A DNA stretch of 64,000 nucleotides from Bosea sp. ANAM02. GTDB taxonomy: Bacteria; Pseudomonadota; Alphaproteobacteria; Rhizobiales; Beijerinckiaceae. Under the pieces are notes generated by a model. That model had not been told where the DNA came from. It searched no databases and saw only the letters and a program-made list of their open reading frames with translations. Positions 1-9,298 of the stretch are shown piece by piece. The position numbers were made by a program, and so were the translations under genes. The stretch is taken from NCBI RefSeq assembly GCF_011764485.1, contig NZ_AP022849.1, positions 62,001 to 126,000 of the forward strand. Direction: 5' to 3'. Each line of letters starts with the position of its first letter. Within the stretch, counting starts at the first letter, position 1.

Positions 1-2238
1 CCGGCAACCGCCCTCGGTCTTGAAGTCGATCGCCGAGCAGGAAATGAACGGCCGGCCTGCATTCGGGCCCTTCTTGGTGGAGACACGCGAAGTCATCGTG
101 CCTTTTCCACACTCGGTGCAGGTCTTTCCCTCATCGGGATGCTTCGGGGCTTCCTTGAGACCCTCCGGCCGGCCTCGGTATTTGCACTGAGCGTTTGGGT
201 CGTCCTTGACGAAGTTGTCGCAGCGCAGGAATCGCTTGCCCTTGAAGGCGTCATCGAAGGGCCAGGTGCGGGTGCGCAGCGTTCCCTTCTGGCATTCGGG
301 ACAGGTGTCGCCATGTCCGGGCAGTGGCTTCACGCCAAGCGCAGCGACGTTGACCGGTTGGGTCTTCGCCTCGTCAATCAGGATACGGATCGCCCGCTCC
401 TGCTCGGCCATGAACCGATCGAGGGTGAATTCCCCGTCCTTAATCTTCTCCAGGTAAGTTTCCCAGAAGGCCGTCATGTCTGGGCTGGAAACCTTCTTGG
501 GCAGAAGGTCGATCAAGGCGCGACCGAGCGTTGTCGAAATGATGATCGACTTCTTGCCCTTCGGCTTGCGCACGATGTGGCCGACGTCGATGAGCTTCGT
601 CACGATCGCCTTTCGGGTGGCGGGCGTGCCGATGCCTGAGCTCTCCTTCAGCTGCTGCTTGATCTGCGCATTCGAGACAAAGCGATGGATCGCCATCATG
701 GCGTCGATCAGGCTCGCGTCGTCGAAATGCGCCGGCGGCTTCGTGCGCTTGGGCCCGAGCTCCATCGCCTTCACATCCACCGGGTCGCCCTTGGCCATGG
801 CCGGCAAGGTGCCCTCGTCCTCTTCCTTGTCGTCCTCTTCGTCGAGTTCGGCGCCGAAGACCTTCTTCCAACCGACGTCGACGACGCGCTTGCCATTGGC
901 CTTGAAGCGGTCCGCTCGCTCACCCGTCGGGACCGAGACCGTCGCAGCCGTCGATTCATAGCGATAGTCTGGATAGAACTGAGCGATGAAGGTCTTCGCA
1001 ATGAGCATGAAGACGCGTTTCTCGTCGCCCGACAGCGAGGCGATCTTCGAGGCGGTCGCCTCCATCGTCGGCACGATGCCATAGTGGTCCGTGACCTTGG
1101 CGTCGTTCCAGACCGGGGAGCGACGCTTCAAGTCGGCTTGGGCAGCGAGTTCACCGAGACCATCGACCTTGGTCAAATTGGCGATGATCTGCGGCGCCTC
1201 CTCCGCCAGGAGCGAAGTAGGCAGGTGCTCGGACTCCGTTCGCGGGTAGGAGGCGAGCTTCATGTCGTAGAGCTTCTGAGCGGCCGCGTCCGTGGCCTCC
1301 AGCTGCATGCCGAAGCGACGGAAGCAGGCCTTCTGCAGCGTGCCCAGGGAGAACGCCAATGGCGGCGAGGTGTTCTTCGGCGTCTTCTGGAGATCGGATA
1401 GCGTTCCGGTCTTCCCAGCTACTCGATCGATCACGGCCTGGGCGACCGCCTTGTCGAGGAGCTGCCCGTCGGCGTTTTGGCCCGGTGTATCCTCGGGCAT
1501 GATCCAGCTCGCCTTGAACGAGCCGTTCTCGTGATGGAAGATCACTGCCGGGATGAAGTGGTCGACTGGCTTGAAATTCTCGATCTCGCGGTCCCGATCG
1601 ACGACGAGCTTCAATGTCGGGGTCTGGACGCGCCCGACGCGCACCTCGACGCCGTCCACGCCAGCCTGGCGCACAACAATGGCGAAAGCCCGGGTGGCGT
1701 TCAGCCCGTGAACCCAGTCAGCCCGCTGCCGCGCTATCGCAGCGTGTGAGAGGTTGCGCTTCTCGGCGTTGGGGAAAGCCTCGCGTACTGCCTTTTGAAT
1801 GGCGGTATCCGTCATCGACTGGATCCAGACCCGTTTCACCGAGCCACCGAACGGATCGATGCCGTACTTCATCAGGATCTCGTCGATGATCAGCTGCCCC
1901 TCGCGTTCGGCGTCGCCGACGTGGACGATCTCGTCAGGCTTCTCCCGGAGGCATTGGCTGATGGCCTTGATCTCGCCGGACATGTCCTGCCGGGCAGACA
2001 TTTTCCATTCGGTTGGCACGAACGGAAGGGTATCGAGTCGCCAGCTCTTGAGGATCGGATCGTATTCCTCTGGCTTTGCGTTCTCGAAAGCGTGGCCGCG
2101 CGTCCAGGTGACGGTGTCCTGCCCGACCTTGATAAGCCCCTGCCCGTTGCTCTGGCTCGCTCCCGTGATCGCGGAGACCGCCTTGGCGATCTCTCGTCCC
2201 AGGGACGGCTTCTCGGCGATGTAAAGCCTGCGGACCAC
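1..2238 (-). CDS. topB: DNA topoisomerase III (type IA), 3' end cut by window edge
   Basis: Type IA topoisomerase, which passes single strands through a transient 5'-phosphotyrosine break in DNA. 746 codons are visible and the gene continues past the left edge. The Toprim domain opens with LYIAEKPSLGREIAKAV and carries the acidic cluster VGDAEREGQ; GRVQTPTL follows near residue 190, and the catalytic tyrosine lies in SYPRTESEHLP near residue 330. Two four-cysteine zinc ribbons (CPEC..., CTECGKG...) sit at the visible C-terminus, as in plasmid and phage TopB enlarged versions. The GTG start is chosen because GGAG lies 7 nt upstream and the Toprim fold begins four residues later. It is divergent from the HNH gene across an operator-like inverted repeat. 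Likely role: replication or recombination intermediates of the replicon. Confidence 0.95.
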   Translation of the reverse strand, partial: MVRRLYIAEKPSLGREIAKAVSAITGASQSNGQGLIKVGQDTVTWTRGHAFENAKPEEYDPILKSWRLDTLPFVPTEWKMSARQDMSGEIKAISQCLREKPDEIVHVGDAEREGQLIIDEILMKYGIDPFGGSVKRVWIQSMTDTAIQKAVREAFPNAEKRNLSHAAIARQRADWVHGLNATRAFAIVVRQAGVDGVEVRVGRVQTPTLKLVVDRDREIENFKPVDHFIPAVIFHHENGSFKASWIMPEDTPGQNADGQLLDKAVAQAVIDRVAGKTGTLSDLQKTPKNTSPPLAFSLGTLQKACFRRFGMQLEATDAAAQKLYDMKLASYPRTESEHLPTSLLAEEAPQIIANLTKVDGLGELAAQADLKRRSPVWNDAKVTDHYGIVPTMEATASKIASLSGDEKRVFMLIAKTFIAQFYPDYRYESTAATVSVPTGERADRFKANGKRVVDVGWKKVFGAELDEEDDKEEDEGTLPAMAKGDPVDVKAMELGPKRTKPPAHFDDASLIDAMMAIHRFVSNAQIKQQLKESSGIGTPATRKAIVTKLIDVGHIVRKPKGKKSIIISTTLGRALIDLLPKKVSSPDMTAFWETYLEKIKDGEFTLDRFMAEQERAIRILIDEAKTQPVNVAALGVKPLPGHGDTCPECQKGTLRTRTWPFDDAFKGKRFLRCDNFVKDDPNAQCKYRGRPEGLKEAPKHPDEGKTCTECGKGTMTSRVSTKKGPNAGRPFISCSAIDFKTEGGCR

Positions 2239-2273
2239 TCATGAGCTCCGAATTGGGTGCGCAAGTTTCAGCG

Positions 2274-2298
2274 CAATTCTTGAGCAAATCAAGGATTG
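2274..2298. promoter_or_regulatory. Inverted repeat CAATTCTTGA / TCAAGGATTG between divergent genes
   Basis: Two 10-bp half-sites separated by 5 bp (GCAAA), matching at 9 of 10 positions. It lies 36 bp upstream of topB and about 200 bp upstream of the HNH gene. The same half-site recurs in other intergenic regions of this window, so it is best read as an operator or promoter element for a replicon-wide regulator. The binding protein is unknown. Confidence 0.55.
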
Positions 2299-2500
2299 AT
2301 GCGTTACTCCTACTGTGCGAGCCGACGGAGGCTTCAATCCTGAACCCGAGATGCTCTTGCCGAACACCGTGAACCATCCTTTCGATCTCACCCCAGGCGT
2401 CGCCAGGCCGACTGGCCGGGGTGCGCTCGCTCTGGCTTTTCGCGCGAAGACACGCTCGGTTCTGCCGAGAAGCCGCGGCGCGTCGTGGCCGGGACCGGGA

Positions 2501-3262
2501 ATGATTGGGCTGGTGTCATCGGAGGCTGACAAGCGCGAGCTCGTCAGCCGCGGCGCTTACATCGATTCCTACAAGCGGCTTTCGATTCCCCGATCGGAGG
2601 CTGCCAAGGACGAGTGGCAGCCATTCGTTCCGCTGATCGCGCGCAAAGTGTTCACCCCGCTGATGGCCGAGATGATCCCGGAGAGCGCGTTCGGAGCATC
2701 GCTCACCAATTTGCTGACGGAGGCGGCGTGGAAGGAGATACGGCAACACGCCTATCGCGCCGCCGGTCATGTCTGCCAGTGTTGCGGCGAGAGCTCCGGG
2801 CCGCTGGAATGCCATGAGGTTTGGAGCTTCGATGACGAGCCCGGGGCGGACGGATGGTGCCGGCAGACGCTTCGTCATCTCCTCTCCCTGTGCCACGAAT
2901 GTCACGAGCTTTTCCATCCGGGGCTTGCCAGTGTGCGCCGGCGATCCGATGCAGTGATCGAGCGCATCAAGGCGGTCAACGAGTGGACACCCAACGAGCA
3001 AGCTATCGCCGCGCAGCATAACAATCGGCTCTTTTTCGAACGGAGCCGTAAGCGTTGGGCGCTGGATCTGAGTATCCTTGAGGCGGATGACCCGCTGCCG
3101 TTGAAGTCGAACTGGAGCTTAAACGGACGGTCCGGCGTCCTGGCTGCGCAGACCCGGACTGGTTTGTCCCGGACCCGTATTACCGGCCTCCGCCACGGGG
3201 TCACCTTGGCGAACGGCGAAACGATCTTCGAGCAGGCGCCCCCGGCGATGGGCAGGTCCTAG
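2501..3262 (+). CDS. HNH endonuclease-like protein
   Basis: 253 residues. A CxxC pair (HVCQCCGE) near residue 90, ECHEVWSF just after it, and a second pair in LCHECHELFHPG near residue 130 form a zinc-supported HNH fold (ECHE and HELFHPG carry the likely catalytic histidines). Such proteins nick or cut DNA and occur as homing, restriction or phage packaging nucleases; which applies here cannot be told. The ATG at 2501 is chosen over an earlier in-frame start at 2315 because GGGA precedes it and the extra 62 residues are low-complexity and run through the intergenic operator region. The C-terminal 100 residues match nothing I recognise. It converges on kptA with a 4-bp overlap of stop codons. 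Confidence 0.75.
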   Translation: MIGLVSSEADKRELVSRGAYIDSYKRLSIPRSEAAKDEWQPFVPLIARKVFTPLMAEMIPESAFGASLTNLLTEAAWKEIRQHAYRAAGHVCQCCGESSGPLECHEVWSFDDEPGADGWCRQTLRHLLSLCHECHELFHPGLASVRRRSDAVIERIKAVNEWTPNEQAIAAQHNNRLFFERSRKRWALDLSILEADDPLPLKSNWSLNGRSGVLAAQTRTGLSRTRITGLRHGVTLANGETIFEQAPPAMGRS

Positions 3263-3840
3263 AGCTTGGGACCAGGGGACTCTTGCGCCTGATGGTCGTA
3301 GCTCTGGTCGAAGCTCAAGAAGGCTGGGTCGACCCTGTCGGTCAGCCAGACGCCGTTGTCTGCCTGCCAGAACTGATGGCCTGCGGCCCACATCTCGGAC
3401 GCGGCGACGGTGAGAACCACCGGGCGGCCGTGACGTCCGCCGACCTTGAGGGCAGTCGGAATGTCCATCGAGAGATGAACCTGCTGGCGGCCTCGCGGCT
3501 CCAGGCCGGTCGCGAAGATCGAGTCGAGGGATGCGGCCGCGGTCCCGTGGAAGAGCACTTGAGGCGGCTCCTTCGGCACGAGCCCGAGCTCGACCTTGAT
3601 CGAGTGGCCCTGCGCGGCCCGGACAAAACGCCCGTCCTCGGAGATCGTGAAGCGCTTCTTGTCGCTTGTCGCGACGACTTCGTCGAGCATCGCGCGGTCG
3701 AAGCGCTTGCCAGCCTTCTTCGACTTGGCAAGCAGATCGTCGATGCGCACCCAGCCGGCGTGGTCGAGCTTGATCCCGATCTCTTCAGGAGCATGCCTGA
3801 GAACAAAGCTCAGGAATTTGCTTACTTCGCGGACGCTCAT
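3259..3840 (-). CDS. kptA: RNA 2'-phosphotransferase (KptA/Tpt1)
   Basis: 193 residues, the usual size of the family. KptA removes a 2'-phosphate from RNA by transferring it to NAD+, the final step of fungal/plant-type tRNA splicing repair. The winged-helix N-terminus has VSKFLSFVLRHAPE, with the Arg-His pair of the active site; AAQGHSIKV, LFHGTAAASL and QQVHLSMD are the family's NAD- and phosphate-binding segments. Bacterial KptA usually has no known substrate; here it shares a window with an RNA ligase, an HD/kinase and 13 tRNA genes, suggesting a real RNA-repair role (inference). ATG 3840 is preferred over a TTG four codons upstream. It follows the helicase gene by 84 bp on the same strand. 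Confidence 0.93.
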   Translation of the reverse strand: MSVREVSKFLSFVLRHAPEEIGIKLDHAGWVRIDDLLAKSKKAGKRFDRAMLDEVVATSDKKRFTISEDGRFVRAAQGHSIKVELGLVPKEPPQVLFHGTAAASLDSIFATGLEPRGRQQVHLSMDIPTALKVGGRHGRPVVLTVAASEMWAAGHQFWQADNGVWLTDRVDPAFLSFDQSYDHQAQESPGPKL

Positions 3841-3924
3841 CGCGGGTTCCAATCCGGGTTCCGCAATCCAATTCTGGCCGCCCAGACAGGCGTAGACATG
3901 GTCCCGTCTAGCATGCCGGTGAGC

Positions 3925-6900
3925 TCAAGGGGACGGCGCGGGCGCCGCGGCGGGTTCGGGCTCTTCCATCAGCGCCTTGGCCACATGCTGGCGATAGCTT
4001 CCCGAGAAATGGAAAGCGTGCCCGGCCTTGAGGAAGGCAGCCACGACCGCCGGCGTATTCGGCAGCGCGACCCGCGCGGCGCGGTCCTTGCTCCCGGCGA
4101 ACGGACCCGTCACGGCCACGATCTCGTCGGTCAGGAAGGCCTTCAGCGTCTTCGGCCGCGCGGTGAACGAAACCACCAGGTGTGGACGGTCCACATAGAT
4201 TGCCGCCCGATCATCCGGAGCGTCCGCATCGGTCGTCAGCTCTCCGCCGGCCCGCAGCACAGCGAGCGCGCCTTTCAACGACGTCGTGCGGCCCTCCAGG
4301 GCATGGATGGCGTCCTGCTTGTTCTTGGGGATCAGCATGGCGCGATGGCCGACGCCGTTCGTGTCAGTCCAGAGGACTGAAGAGCCCCATTTCTGATTGC
4401 GGGCGGCGATGACGGCTCGAACCAGGTTTCCATCCAGAACCTTGCGGCGCTCCGGGACATGGCCTGAGGGGGCCTTGTCGAAGCGCGCCAGGGCAACCGG
4501 GTTCGGCGGCCCGCGCCAGGGCTGCACGAGGATGCCGGCCTCGGAGTGAACGCCGGCTGCGGAGATGACGCGCGGTCGTTCGTCCCCCGGAATTGCGTAG
4601 CGGATCGTCCACTGTCCGGGGTGAGCCACCTGGTCCTTGTCGTCCGGCGGCCGCACTTCCAGGACAAGCCCGGTCTCCAGACCTTCCTCGCCCGGGATCT
4701 GGATGGAGCAGCCGGGGCGCCACGATGCGATCAGCCCCTGCAGATGGTTGAGCTTCGCATCCTGGTTCTGGACGGCATTCCCCTTCGGATCCTTGAGAGC
4801 TTGCTCGACATTGAGATAACGCTTGGACAGCGCGGCGAACCGCAGCTTCGGACGCAGCTTCTCGATTGCCTTCTTATGGTCCGGAAAGCGCTCGTTCGCT
4901 GCCTTGGGGGTCTTCTCCTCGGCTTCGTCGATCATGCGCAGGATCTCGTCCGCCTTGAGCGGCTTCGCCTCACGCATGCGTTCGATGGTCGTAACCGTGA
5001 CCGGCCGGCCGAACACCTCGCCATCGCGCGGATCGCCCGGCTCGAAGATCTCGCGAGCGATCACCTTCCACTCGCCGTCGAGCTCGCGGGCACCCCGCGG
5101 GTTGCGGCCGCGCGCTGCGAGATCCTGGGTCATCGCAATATGGGCGGCGACAACTTCGTCATAGAGGCGGTCCTGTTCCTGCGACGGCAGCAGGATCAAG
5201 CGGGAGAGGAACTTGTTGATGTGATAGAGCTCGGTCGCGGCCTTTTCCGGGTCAGGCAGCTTCATCGCGATGAACATGCGCTCGGCGAGGCCTGGCCTGT
5301 CCTCGAGGAGGCGCTTGCACACTTCGTTGCCCACCTGGTCGATGATGTCGGGCACGTCCATGGACGTCGCGTTTTCAGCGCTGCCCGTCACATTCGCCGA
5401 CATCTGCGCCATCTTGTTGTTCTGAAGAGCGAGATTCCGGGTCTCCATGGGAAGCCCGGTCGAGAGCGTTTCGAACGTTGGGGTCGAGACCTGCCCGCGG
5501 CGGTTCACGCGTCCGAAGAACTGCATCCGCTCGACGACGTTTGAAGCGATCTGAAGCTCGATCATCTTTCGCCGCCGGCGATCGCGGACCTTTTCCGAGG
5601 CGTGCAGCGACAAGCCCGTCGACGCGGCCCTGGTGATGACGAGGGCGTCCGAGCGTCCCGAGTTGAAGCCGGCGACCTGGGCGACGCGATCCTGCTTGGG
5701 CAGCTGGACATATTCTGAGCCTATCACCCGAACCGAGCGCGCTGAGATCTCCTCCGCCTTCCAACCGGTTCCCAGTCGCTCGCCTTCGCGCTCGATCGCT
5801 GCGCGAATATCGTCGATTGGCGAGAGCGAGAGATCGGGAAACGCCGCGATCATCTCCCGAACCTTCTCGCCTGCGGCGATCATGTCCGGGTCCTCGATCT
5901 GGACGAGCTCCGGATCCTTGTTCGGAACTTTCATGCGCAAGGTCAGAGTCCGATCAAGGAACAGTCGCAGCGCGTCCTTGAAGTCCGGCGGCCGGCTCTC
6001 GACGGGGATCTCCTCGTCACCGGCTTCGAAGGCGACATCATCAGCCGTCTCATCGGCCCGGGTGTCCGATGCGAGCTCGCGCATGAGGCTCTCCATCGTG
6101 GACTCGACCACCACGACGGGTTTCTCCCCTCGGTTAAGCGCGGCGATGCACCGTTCGATATCGAGCTCGACCTTGAGCGCCGTCAGGAACTGGCGAACGA
6201 TCGCGGCCAGGCCGGACCCGAAGTTGGCGGCATACCAGAACTCCTTCCGACGCCGGCGGGCGTTCTCGTCCTCATCTTTTCCGCCGTTGCGGTCCTCCGC
6301 CATGTTCGTCGCTTGGCGTCCGAGCCGCGCGATCTCGCTCAGAATGGGTGAAAGCGCGTCGGCGTACGCCCTGTTGCGCTCGGTGCGCTTTGTGTCCTCG
6401 ATGACCTCGATCTTGATGTCGGAGAGGTCGTGTTCGCGACGCAGGTACGCGCCGTCCTCTGCCAGCATCTGGGACAGCGCTTCAGAAATGGCCTGACCGC
6501 CTGCCGACAGCACCGACATGAGATCGGAGGAGCGCATCGAGGCTGGGAACAGCCGGCGATAGGCTGCCAGATTGCGCGGGTTCTTGGCGAAGGTGGCCGA
6601 GGAAAACGTAACGGAATCCGCCTCGTCCATGGCGGCGCCCAGGTTCTCCGAAGTGTTGGAGTCGCCGACGGCATTGTGGCTCTCATCGCAAACCATGCGC
6701 GAGCCCCGCGCGACGCGCCGCAGGAAGTCGGCCTTGATCGATCCGGCCCGGTTGAACTGGGAATAGGTCGCCATCACCAGCCTGGTGCCGGCCGGTAGCT
6801 CGCCCGCCTTGATGGCCTTCTGGACGACAGCAGGATCCCAGGCGGGGTGAAGCACCTTGCGATCCTCGCCGCCGCCCTCGCTGATTTCGGCCTCGTTATT

Positions 6901-7671
6901 GAGGATGAAGGGACGCCCGAACAGATCGAACGAGCCGATATCGATGATGTCCCGGAAGAGATCGGAGAACAGGTTCTCCTTCTCGGTGATGAAGATAGCT
7001 ACCGAGCCGGCATAGACGATCGCGCGCAGCACGGCGGCCACGACTCGGCCTTTGCCGAGACCAGTGGCATCCGCGATTACAAGTCCCTGCCCTCGATCCA
7101 TCGCATCGAGCGCCATGGCAACGGCGTCGATCTGTTCCGGAGAGAGCGCTTTGGATAGCTCCGCGATCGACCAACCGCACCGGCGGGACACGAAGCTGTC
7201 GACCGGCCCGTTGCGATCCTCGATTTGCGCGAGCGCTCGCCCCGTCGCCGCAGCAAGATTGGTCGGGATCGTTGCGATCGGCTTGCCCAGCTTCGAGGCC
7301 GGTTCGTATTTGATCTGGAAACGATTGACCTTGGCTGTGCCTCCGACGGGCGCCAACCTCGCGATGTCGAGTGGCGACTTGCCGGCGAAGCGCTTCCTCG
7401 TCTCCTCGAACGGGAGCTTGACGGTTCGGAATTCCGGGAACGCTGAACGGATCTCACCCAGCTTGAATTGACCGCCCGGGCGAAGCCACGCCGGCGGGTC
7501 GCCATCGACCTTTCGGAAGCCAATCGCTCCAAGCGCGTGGGCCGCCTTCTGATCAATACCATGGCCTTCGATGACTACTGCGCGATGATGCGGCTCTTTC
7601 GAGCTGTCGAATTGAGCAACGAAGATGCGGGCATCCTCCACACCTGGATCGAGCCACTCCGTCGAAGCCAT
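3925..7671 (-). CDS. Strawberry-notch-type helicase-like ATPase
   Basis: 1248-residue superfamily 2-like NTPase. Walker A is ADATGLGKGR near residue 205, the DEAD-like box is CDESHNA near residue 327, motif III-like FSSATFAKNP follows, and the arginine-finger region GRVNRRGQV lies near residue 720. This arrangement is that of the strawberry-notch (SNO) helicase family found in phages, ICEs and large plasmids, often beside methylase or antirestriction domains; none is present here. The N-terminal 190 residues and the C-terminal 300 are not assignable. The protein ends in a Pro/Ala tail, APAPSP. ATG 7671 is chosen because AAGG lies 8 nt upstream; GTG codons just upstream are alternatives. Function probably DNA remodelling or chromatin-like remodelling of the element's DNA (inference). 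Confidence 0.85.
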   Translation of the reverse strand: MASTEWLDPGVEDARIFVAQFDSSKEPHHRAVVIEGHGIDQKAAHALGAIGFRKVDGDPPAWLRPGGQFKLGEIRSAFPEFRTVKLPFEETRKRFAGKSPLDIARLAPVGGTAKVNRFQIKYEPASKLGKPIATIPTNLAAATGRALAQIEDRNGPVDSFVSRRCGWSIAELSKALSPEQIDAVAMALDAMDRGQGLVIADATGLGKGRVVAAVLRAIVYAGSVAIFITEKENLFSDLFRDIIDIGSFDLFGRPFILNNEAEISEGGGEDRKVLHPAWDPAVVQKAIKAGELPAGTRLVMATYSQFNRAGSIKADFLRRVARGSRMVCDESHNAVGDSNTSENLGAAMDEADSVTFSSATFAKNPRNLAAYRRLFPASMRSSDLMSVLSAGGQAISEALSQMLAEDGAYLRREHDLSDIKIEVIEDTKRTERNRAYADALSPILSEIARLGRQATNMAEDRNGGKDEDENARRRRKEFWYAANFGSGLAAIVRQFLTALKVELDIERCIAALNRGEKPVVVVESTMESLMRELASDTRADETADDVAFEAGDEEIPVESRPPDFKDALRLFLDRTLTLRMKVPNKDPELVQIEDPDMIAAGEKVREMIAAFPDLSLSPIDDIRAAIEREGERLGTGWKAEEISARSVRVIGSEYVQLPKQDRVAQVAGFNSGRSDALVITRAASTGLSLHASEKVRDRRRRKMIELQIASNVVERMQFFGRVNRRGQVSTPTFETLSTGLPMETRNLALQNNKMAQMSANVTGSAENATSMDVPDIIDQVGNEVCKRLLEDRPGLAERMFIAMKLPDPEKAATELYHINKFLSRLILLPSQEQDRLYDEVVAAHIAMTQDLAARGRNPRGARELDGEWKVIAREIFEPGDPRDGEVFGRPVTVTTIERMREAKPLKADEILRMIDEAEEKTPKAANERFPDHKKAIEKLRPKLRFAALSKRYLNVEQALKDPKGNAVQNQDAKLNHLQGLIASWRPGCSIQIPGEEGLETGLVLEVRPPDDKDQVAHPGQWTIRYAIPGDERPRVISAAGVHSEAGILVQPWRGPPNPVALARFDKAPSGHVPERRKVLDGNLVRAVIAARNQKWGSSVLWTDTNGVGHRAMLIPKNKQDAIHALEGRTTSLKGALAVLRAGGELTTDADAPDDRAAIYVDRPHLVVSFTARPKTLKAFLTDEIVAVTGPFAGSKDRAARVALPNTPAVVAAFLKAGHAFHFSGSYRQHVAKALMEEPEPAAAPAPSP

Positions 7672-7695
7672 TCTCACCACCTTGTTCGCCCTAAC

Positions 7696-7724
7696 GAAAA
7701 AGGGGCGGGCTGATGCCCGCCCCT
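7696..7724 (-). terminator. Rho-independent terminator after the 419-residue protein gene
   Basis: A 9-bp GC stem (ggggcgggc / gcccgcccc, loop of 4) is followed on the minus strand by TTTTT. It sits between the stop of the 7748-9007 gene and the helicase start, so the helicase needs its own promoter or read-through. Confidence 0.9.
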
Positions 7725-7747
7725 TCCAGTCTCGATTGTCGCGTCGA

Positions 7748-9007
7748 TCAGAACGCCGGCGCCGGGGCGCCCGCCTCCTGGGTCGCGGGATCCGGGGTCT
7801 GCTCGGCCTGGTCGGCCTGGGCAGCAGCGCGGCGCGCGGCGCGACGGTTCTCGGCGTTGTCCTTGAACACCTTCGCGATGTCCTCGGGGGTGTTGGCCGT
7901 GATCAGCTCGTGGCGGCCGAGGCGCGGCTGGGAGCCGCTCAGCGAACGCACGCCGGTGCCGTACCACTTGCCGACGTCGTCGCCGTCGATCTTGCGCTGC
8001 ATCGGAAGGTTCGACTGCACCCAGCCGTACTCGGTGCCCTCGTCCAGATCGATGCGGAAGCGCTCGGAGTCGTCGAGCTTGCGCTTCTGGTCGTCCGTCA
8101 GGGCGACCGCGTTGTTGTTGGCCTGCTTCGCCGCGATCTTGCCGGACAGGGTCGAGTTGACACCGTAGCCGATACGGGTCTGAGGAACGACCTCCCAGAT
8201 CTGCTCGGCGTTGCCCTTCAGGGCCTCCTCCAGGAGGTCCTTGGTGTTGCGCTCGTCGGTCAGGAGACGCTCGGCGAACGCCTCGGGGGTCTCGTAGTCC
8301 TCGGTCGTCTTGTCCCAGCGACGAATACCCTCGGCCGAGAAGGCCACGACCGTGCCGTCTTCGCCGCGTTCGAGGCCACGGATATAGACCGAGACATCGA
8401 CACCGCCGGCGCCGCCGATCTCGACCGCATTGCGGATGGCCTCGACGAAGGAGTCGCGATCGTTGAACAGCTTGCTCTCGGCCGGATGGCAGATCACGGC
8501 CGCCTGGACCATTTTCGGCTCCTTCCCGTCGCGCTTCAGCTCGCGCTCGGGACGAACGCTCATCGGGAGGTTCAGGTAGATGTACATCGTCTCGGGATTG
8601 AACGTGCCGAGCTTGCCGAACGGGCGATCGACATACTCCGCCTCGATCATGGTGCCGCGGATCTTGCAGCGATCGAACGCGACGTACTGACCTTCCTTCA
8701 GCGCCTCGTTGTTGTTCTTGCCCTTGGCGATCTCGTAGACGCCGTGCTTGATGTTGGCTTCCTGCTTGCCGGGCTTGTCGGCCGAGACCTTGACCTGCAC
8801 GACGGTGGTCGGCATGCCGTTCTCGTCGTAGTTGGCGACGAGGTCGTCGACGGAGTTGACCAGGAGGCCGGTCAGCACGTCCTTGTCGGGGGTGCGGCCA
8901 GCCTTGTTGGCGAGCTCGGCGCCCTGGAAGAGGACGAGGACGTTCGGATAACCGTTGCCGGCGCCGCGGCCACCGGACTTGGACTGCTTGAGTGCAGCGA
9001 GCGACAT
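7748..9007 (-). CDS. Conserved-looking protein of unknown function, probably highly expressed
   Basis: 419 residues, not recognised. It begins MSLAALKQSKSGGRGAGNGY, is soluble, acidic in the middle, and has no membrane segment. The last 50 residues are an Ala/Arg/Gln/Pro-rich tail ending GAPAPAF. AGGAGA lies 5 nt before the ATG, and the gene has a strong private terminator and a long upstream region with two inverted repeats, the pattern of a well-expressed single-gene unit. A DNA-binding or structural role is possible but nothing in the sequence proves one. Confidence 0.85.
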   Translation of the reverse strand: MSLAALKQSKSGGRGAGNGYPNVLVLFQGAELANKAGRTPDKDVLTGLLVNSVDDLVANYDENGMPTTVVQVKVSADKPGKQEANIKHGVYEIAKGKNNNEALKEGQYVAFDRCKIRGTMIEAEYVDRPFGKLGTFNPETMYIYLNLPMSVRPERELKRDGKEPKMVQAAVICHPAESKLFNDRDSFVEAIRNAVEIGGAGGVDVSVYIRGLERGEDGTVVAFSAEGIRRWDKTTEDYETPEAFAERLLTDERNTKDLLEEALKGNAEQIWEVVPQTRIGYGVNSTLSGKIAAKQANNNAVALTDDQKRKLDDSERFRIDLDEGTEYGWVQSNLPMQRKIDGDDVGKWYGTGVRSLSGSQPRLGRHELITANTPEDIAKVFKDNAENRRAARRAAAQADQAEQTPDPATQEAGAPAPAF

Positions 9008-9093
9008 GAATCTCTCCTAACGAACCCCTGGCGTTTTCGAATGGCTCAGGGTTGCAGATGGTTGGGTTCGCCAGCCGCCCTTCAGCGGCTAGA

Positions 9094-9120
9094 GCAAGGA
9101 TCGAGTCGATCAATCCTTGC
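9094..9120. promoter_or_regulatory. Inverted repeat GCAAGGAT / ATCAATCCTTGC
   Basis: Half-sites of the recurring CAATCCTTG family facing outward, about 90 bp upstream of the 419-residue protein gene. Likely an operator for that gene. Confidence 0.5.
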
Positions 9121-9228
9121 ATGGAGAGAGGTTCCGGTGGATCGATGAAAGTCACCAGAGGTCGGTCAAGCGATTTTTCGCGTTGGAAAGGATTATCCCA
9201 GCCCGCGGGGTGCTCCGGGCACCAAAAC

Positions 9229-9255
9229 GCAAGGAATAACAACGATCATTCCTGC
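9229..9255. promoter_or_regulatory. Inverted repeat GCAAGGAAT / ATTCCTGC
   Basis: A weaker copy of the same motif family, with an additional TTTAAGGATTATTTTTT segment 16 bp further on. It lies in the 291-bp gap between two leftward genes; no gene is visible in that gap. Confidence 0.4.
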
Positions 9256-9298
9256 GGATCTTTAAGGATTATTTTTTGTGGTGCTCGTGGATTTCGAG

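Noticed and set aside
139..1401. Several rightward frames over the first 1.4 kb
   Set aside because: They are antisense to topB, whose frame carries the active-site tyrosine and zinc-ribbon motifs.
4546..5544. 332-codon rightward frame inside the helicase gene
   Set aside because: Antisense shadow of the strawberry-notch helicase; no ribosome site.
7674..9242. 522-codon leftward frame overlapping the 419-residue gene
   Set aside because: It is an Arg/Gly/Gln-rich shadow in another frame; the 419-residue frame has the ribosome site, terminator and natural composition.
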